A stretch of DNA of 64,000 nucleotides, taken from Sphingomonas taxi (GTDB taxonomy: Bacteria > Pseudomonadota > Alphaproteobacteria > Sphingomonadales > Sphingomonadaceae). The DNA lies in contig QFQI01000004.1 in the NCBI GenBank assembly GCA_003243195.1, positions 146,338 through 210,337 on the forward strand, in the 5' to 3' direction. This document shows, one piece after another, positions 60,813 to 64,000 of the stretch. A model generated the notes under the pieces. It worked only from the letters and a program-made list of their open reading frames with translations. It was not told the DNA's origin and did no database searches. Position 1 is the first letter of the stretch, and the number at the start of each line of letters is the position of its first letter. Position numbers and translations under genes: made by a program.

Positions 60813-63623
60813 CTAGAAGCGGACCCGGATGCCGGCGAGCAGTTGCTGCCCCACGTCGAAGTAGTCCACCGGCAAACTCCCCAGCGTGCTGCGCGTGCGA
60901 TCCACGTTGTCGAGCACGTTCGTTCCCTCGACGACGACCGAGGCGAAGGGGGTGATGTTGTAGGTGATGTTGAGATCGAGATTGGCACGGGGGAGCGTGG
61001 TAACGCCAAGCCCTCCGTAACCGGCGGGAAGGCCGATCGAGACGAACTTGTCACGCCAGGTATAGGACGCCCGTACCGCCAGTCGCCGGTCGTCGTAATA
61101 GGCGCTGACATTGAAGTTGTTGCGCGACGCGGCCGTCAGCACTTGTGGGTCGGAGTTGGAGATGAACGTGTAATTGGCCTGCACGCCGGTGTTGGACAGC
61201 GCACCGTGAAGGAAGGTGAACGCCTGCTGGTAGCCGACCTCCAGCCCCTTCAGGGTGACGCCGCGCTCGTTCACCGGCCGGGTGCGCTGAAAGACCTGCT
61301 CCCGCGTCTCGCGGCTGTTGGTCGATGCGGTGAAGAACGTGACGGGCAGCGTCACCTGATCGTTGATCGAACGGACCAGCGTGGACAGGTCCTTGGCAAA
61401 GAGCACCAGGGTCAGCGACGTGTCGCGATCGGGATACCATTCGGCGGTCACGTCGACGTTCGTCGAAACGAAGGGCTGAAGGTCGGGATTGCCGGTCGTG
61501 ATCGTATAATTCCCGCCGCCTCCGCCGACGGTGGTCGACGGGGACAATTGCGTCAGGCTCGGGCGGCTCAGCGTCCGGGATACAGCGCCGCGCAGAACGA
61601 TCTGATCGGTGAGATCATATTTGACGTTCACCGATGGCAGCCACTTCGTGTAGCTGTTGCGCGCCGCCACCTCCCCCGCCGCCGGGACGGAGACCGTGCC
61701 GCCGGTTTCGACCTGCACCACGAGCCCGCCGAGATTCGGCGCATAGCCAGCCGCACCTTCGCGTGTGTTGACGACACGCACGCCGACATTGCCACTGAAC
61801 CTGTCGTCGGTCGTCGCGAAATCCAGTTGCGCATATGCGGCGAGGATGCGCTCGTTCACATCGACCACGCTGCTCAGGTTGTTCTGGATGGCACCGGGCA
61901 CGGCGGCAAGCTGATCGCGGGACACGGCGCCCAGGAGTGCTGCGGTATCGGTCGCGAGCCAGGATGTCGGGAACGGCTGATCGCCGCTGTAAGTGCCAAG
62001 GAACGAACCACGGCTGGCACGGACCACCTGATTGAACCGGCCGATGCCGAACCCCGTGCCCTGCACCGACGTGTTCGACAATCCCGCCAGCGGCGCAAGC
62101 GCGGCGGCCGGGACCACGAGCGTGGTGGCATTCGCGAAGGTTTCCCGCCAGGTGGCGGCCCCGCCGGTCGCGACCCTGCGGACGAACGAACCGTCGAACG
62201 TGCGGGCGATGTTCGCCTTCAGCTCCTTGACCTCGTCACGCGTCTGGCGCCCGAAGGCACCGTTCAGGCTGGCGACAATGCCCTGCCGGGGATCGAGATA
62301 GCGCGCCTGTGATTCAGGTGAGAGGGCAAGGCCGCAGATGGCCGCCCCCGGATTGCAGGTTTCGGTGATCTGGAACCGCTGGATCTGGGCAAGGTTCAGG
62401 TTGTCGCCGGTCTGCTCGGACCGGGAATAGGTGAAGTTCGTCGACGCCTGCCAGCCATCGCGATCGAAGTCGAATCCCGCCTTGCCGTAATAGGTCTGTG
62501 CCAGCGAGTCGTTAATGCGATCGTTGCCGCGCACGTCGACGCCGCTGAGCCCCAGCGTCGTGGCATAGGGTATGCCGGCGGCAAGCTGCGCGGGATCGAT
62601 CCCGTTTATCGGCTGGAAGCGCGTCACCGCCGGGTCGATCACCGACCCGTTGGCGCCGGTGAAGATCGCGAGGTTTTCCAGGCTGTCGACCTTCACATCG
62701 AAGCGGCTGTAGAACCCCTCCGCATAGAGCCGCAGACCGTCTTCGGGCCGAAATTCCAACGTGCTGGTGACGACGGCGCGCCGGCGGTCCTCGCGCGCGA
62801 TCTCGGTCCGCACCTGCGACGGGATGTTGAAGCGATCGAGCCTGTCGCCATCTGCGTTGAGATCCTGCCGTTGGACGGCTTCGCTCTGGGTGGTCCAGCC
62901 GGTGCTGTTGATGTTGTGGGTTTCGGTGCGGTCGCGGCCATAACCGCCCGCCAGCAGGAAGCCGAGGCGGCCGTCGCCGCTGATGGTCGAAAACAGCGCG
63001 GAAAGCCTGGGGCTGACCTTGGCGGCATTGGAGTTCCAGACGCCGAACGCCGACCCGACGAAGGTGGTTTTCCCAAGGTCGAGCGGCCGGACGGTCTTCA
63101 CCGTGATCGTGCCCGCAAGCCCGCCGTCCAGTGTCTCGGCGGTCGGCGATTTGACCACTTCGACCGCGCTGACGAAGTCGGTGGGAAGCAGCCGGAAATC
63201 GAAGCTTCTGCTGATGTCGCCGCCGGCACCTCCGCCGCGCAGGTCGACGATTGCGGACGACAGCGTGCTGCCGTTGAGCTGCACGCGCGTGAACTCGGTG
63301 GGCAGGCCCCGGATACTGGCGCCGGTGCCCGTACCGCGTGTGCGCGTGATCTGCACGCCGGTAATCCGCTGGCTCGCGTCGGCGACGTTCTCGGTCGGGA
63401 ACTTGCCGATATCTTCCGAGGTGATGACATCGACGACCTGCGCGGCATTGCGCTTCTGCTCGGCACTGGAGCGCAGGCTCGCCCGCACGCCGGTGACGAC
63501 GATATCGTCGGCGGCCTGCGATTCATCCGTCGCGGCGGGAGCGCTTTGCGCATTCGCGGCAACGGAGGTGACGAAGGGCAGGGTCAGCGAGATACACGAC
63601 GCTATCACCCGATATTTGCTCAC
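60813..63623 (-). CDS. TonB-dependent receptor, sulfatase-linked
   Basis: A 936-aa receptor of the TIGR01782-like group. Signal peptide (ISLTLPFVTSVAANAQS); DDIVVTGVRASLRSSAEQKR and AAQVVDVITSEDIGKFPTEN are the typical N-terminal sequence; plug GTGASIRGLPTEFTRVQLNG; barrel ends DVGQQLLAGIRVRF. This group commonly imports glycans and polysaccharide fragments in sphingomonads and caulobacters. The start is GTG 63623 with GGGGAGGGG six bases upstream. First gene of the receptor-FGE-sulfatase operon, so its ligand is probably a sulfated sugar or ester. Confidence 0.93.
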   Translation of the reverse strand: MSKYRVIASCISLTLPFVTSVAANAQSAPAATDESQAADDIVVTGVRASLRSSAEQKRNAAQVVDVITSEDIGKFPTENVADASQRITGVQITRTRGTGTGASIRGLPTEFTRVQLNGSTLSSAIVDLRGGGAGGDISRSFDFRLLPTDFVSAVEVVKSPTAETLDGGLAGTITVKTVRPLDLGKTTFVGSAFGVWNSNAAKVSPRLSALFSTISGDGRLGFLLAGGYGRDRTETHNINSTGWTTQSEAVQRQDLNADGDRLDRFNIPSQVRTEIAREDRRRAVVTSTLEFRPEDGLRLYAEGFYSRFDVKVDSLENLAIFTGANGSVIDPAVTRFQPINGIDPAQLAAGIPYATTLGLSGVDVRGNDRINDSLAQTYYGKAGFDFDRDGWQASTNFTYSRSEQTGDNLNLAQIQRFQITETCNPGAAICGLALSPESQARYLDPRQGIVASLNGAFGRQTRDEVKELKANIARTFDGSFVRRVATGGAATWRETFANATTLVVPAAALAPLAGLSNTSVQGTGFGIGRFNQVVRASRGSFLGTYSGDQPFPTSWLATDTAALLGAVSRDQLAAVPGAIQNNLSSVVDVNERILAAYAQLDFATTDDRFSGNVGVRVVNTREGAAGYAPNLGGLVVQVETGGTVSVPAAGEVAARNSYTKWLPSVNVKYDLTDQIVLRGAVSRTLSRPSLTQLSPSTTVGGGGGNYTITTGNPDLQPFVSTNVDVTAEWYPDRDTSLTLVLFAKDLSTLVRSINDQVTLPVTFFTASTNSRETREQVFQRTRPVNERGVTLKGLEVGYQQAFTFLHGALSNTGVQANYTFISNSDPQVLTAASRNNFNVSAYYDDRRLAVRASYTWRDKFVSIGLPAGYGGLGVTTLPRANLDLNITYNITPFASVVVEGTNVLDNVDRTRSTLGSLPVDYFDVGQQLLAGIRVRF

Positions 63624-64000
63624 TGTTTCCCCTCCCCCGGCGGTCGATGGCCGGAAGGGAAATTCCGTCATCCCGGTTCGCCCGAGAAGCTAGAAAGCCT
63701 GCACGACGAGGGAAGAAAATTTCCATTGCCTACTCGATGAGTAGGATATACGTTCTCTGTTGGTTGCTCGCATAGCCTCCGGGGGTTTTCCAGCCCACCT
63801 GTCAGGCCCATGGCCTGTCCGGTGCGCGCGCGATCACCGGCCGCTGATCCCGGTACAGCGGCGGGACATTCGTCGAGTTTTTTGCTATTGATTAGCATTA
63901 CGGTTGAAAGTAGCTCCCGCGAAAAAAGATCCCATGGGCGCGGGCTGGCGCCGGTTGAGGCAGACTGACCTTCCCGCTTTGTCGTGAAGGAGGTTGCCCG
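63624..64000. other. Promoter region upstream of the receptor-FGE-sulfatase operon
   Basis: A 377-bp region to the window edge with no convincing gene. It holds two operator-like inverted repeats: CCTACTC-GAT-GAGTAGG (63729-63745, perfect 7-bp arms, about 114 bp upstream of the receptor start) and TGCTA-TTGAT-TAGCA (63883-63897). The final bases include AAGGAGGTT, a strong ribosome site, so a rightward gene probably begins just beyond position 64000. Confidence 0.5.

Overview
The window reads as chromosomal DNA of a GC-rich alphaproteobacterium, most likely a sphingomonad (Sphingomonas-like). The evidence is three large TonB-dependent receptors, a TPR-sulfotransferase gene beside one of them, a UbiM-type ubiquinone hydroxylase, a cytochrome bo3 operon and an FnrL-type [4Fe-4S] regulator. 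No rRNA, tRNA, CRISPR array or intact mobile element was seen; the only mobile-element trace is a decayed IS5-type transposase near 52.7 kb.

Layout. (1) 1-10.3 kb: the 3' part of a quinohemoprotein amine dehydrogenase (QHNDH) operon in the order qhpC(partial)-qhpB-qhpG-qhpF-qhpE. It meets a convergent TonB receptor, followed by a TPR-sulfotransferase and a small c-type cytochrome. Together these suggest uptake and periplasmic oxidation of amines. (2) 10.4-14.7 kb: a CnrY/CnrX/ECF-sigma-like metal-sensing trio joined by start/stop overlaps, followed directly by copA and copB. A katE-type catalase follows at 14.8-17 kb. (3) 17-25.6 kb: a LysR regulator divergent from two aldo/keto reductases, an NTF2-like protein, a duplicated-CMD/cupin fusion and a PaoABC-type periplasmic molybdenum aldehyde oxidoreductase.

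(4) 25.7-44.9 kb: an apparent low-oxygen/nitric-oxide island: hcp, nsrR-like, a fatty-acid-hydroxylase-family gene, ubiM plus a CoA-transferase, Lrp/EamA, GNAT, hemN, ompW, an FNR-type regulator, an unrecognised gene, an MFS transporter with an NAD(P)H quinone-reductase-like gene, and cyoABCD-SURF1. Six 14-bp FNR/CRP-type palindromes (TTGAY-N4-RTCAA) lie in promoter regions of this island. I found none in the rest of the window, and the island encodes its own four-cysteine FNR protein.

(5) 45.2-52.2 kb: a TetR regulator, a TonB receptor, an MFS exporter/importer, a PLP enzyme of the phospho-lyase subgroup and an APH/hydroxylysine-kinase-like phosphotransferase. This looks like a catabolic unit for an amino-alcohol that is phosphorylated and then cleaved by elimination. 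(6) 52.5-57.9 kb: the IS5 remnant, whose antisense strand now encodes the C-terminal tail of a LuxR-type regulator, plus a divergent autotransporter and an NTF2-like protein. (7) 58-63.6 kb: TonB receptor, formylglycine-generating enzyme and Cys-type sulfatase in one operon, a compact sulfated-substrate utilisation unit.

Gene functions are from motif reading only; no database search was possible. Start codons were chosen from Shine-Dalgarno spacing, signal peptides and overlaps.
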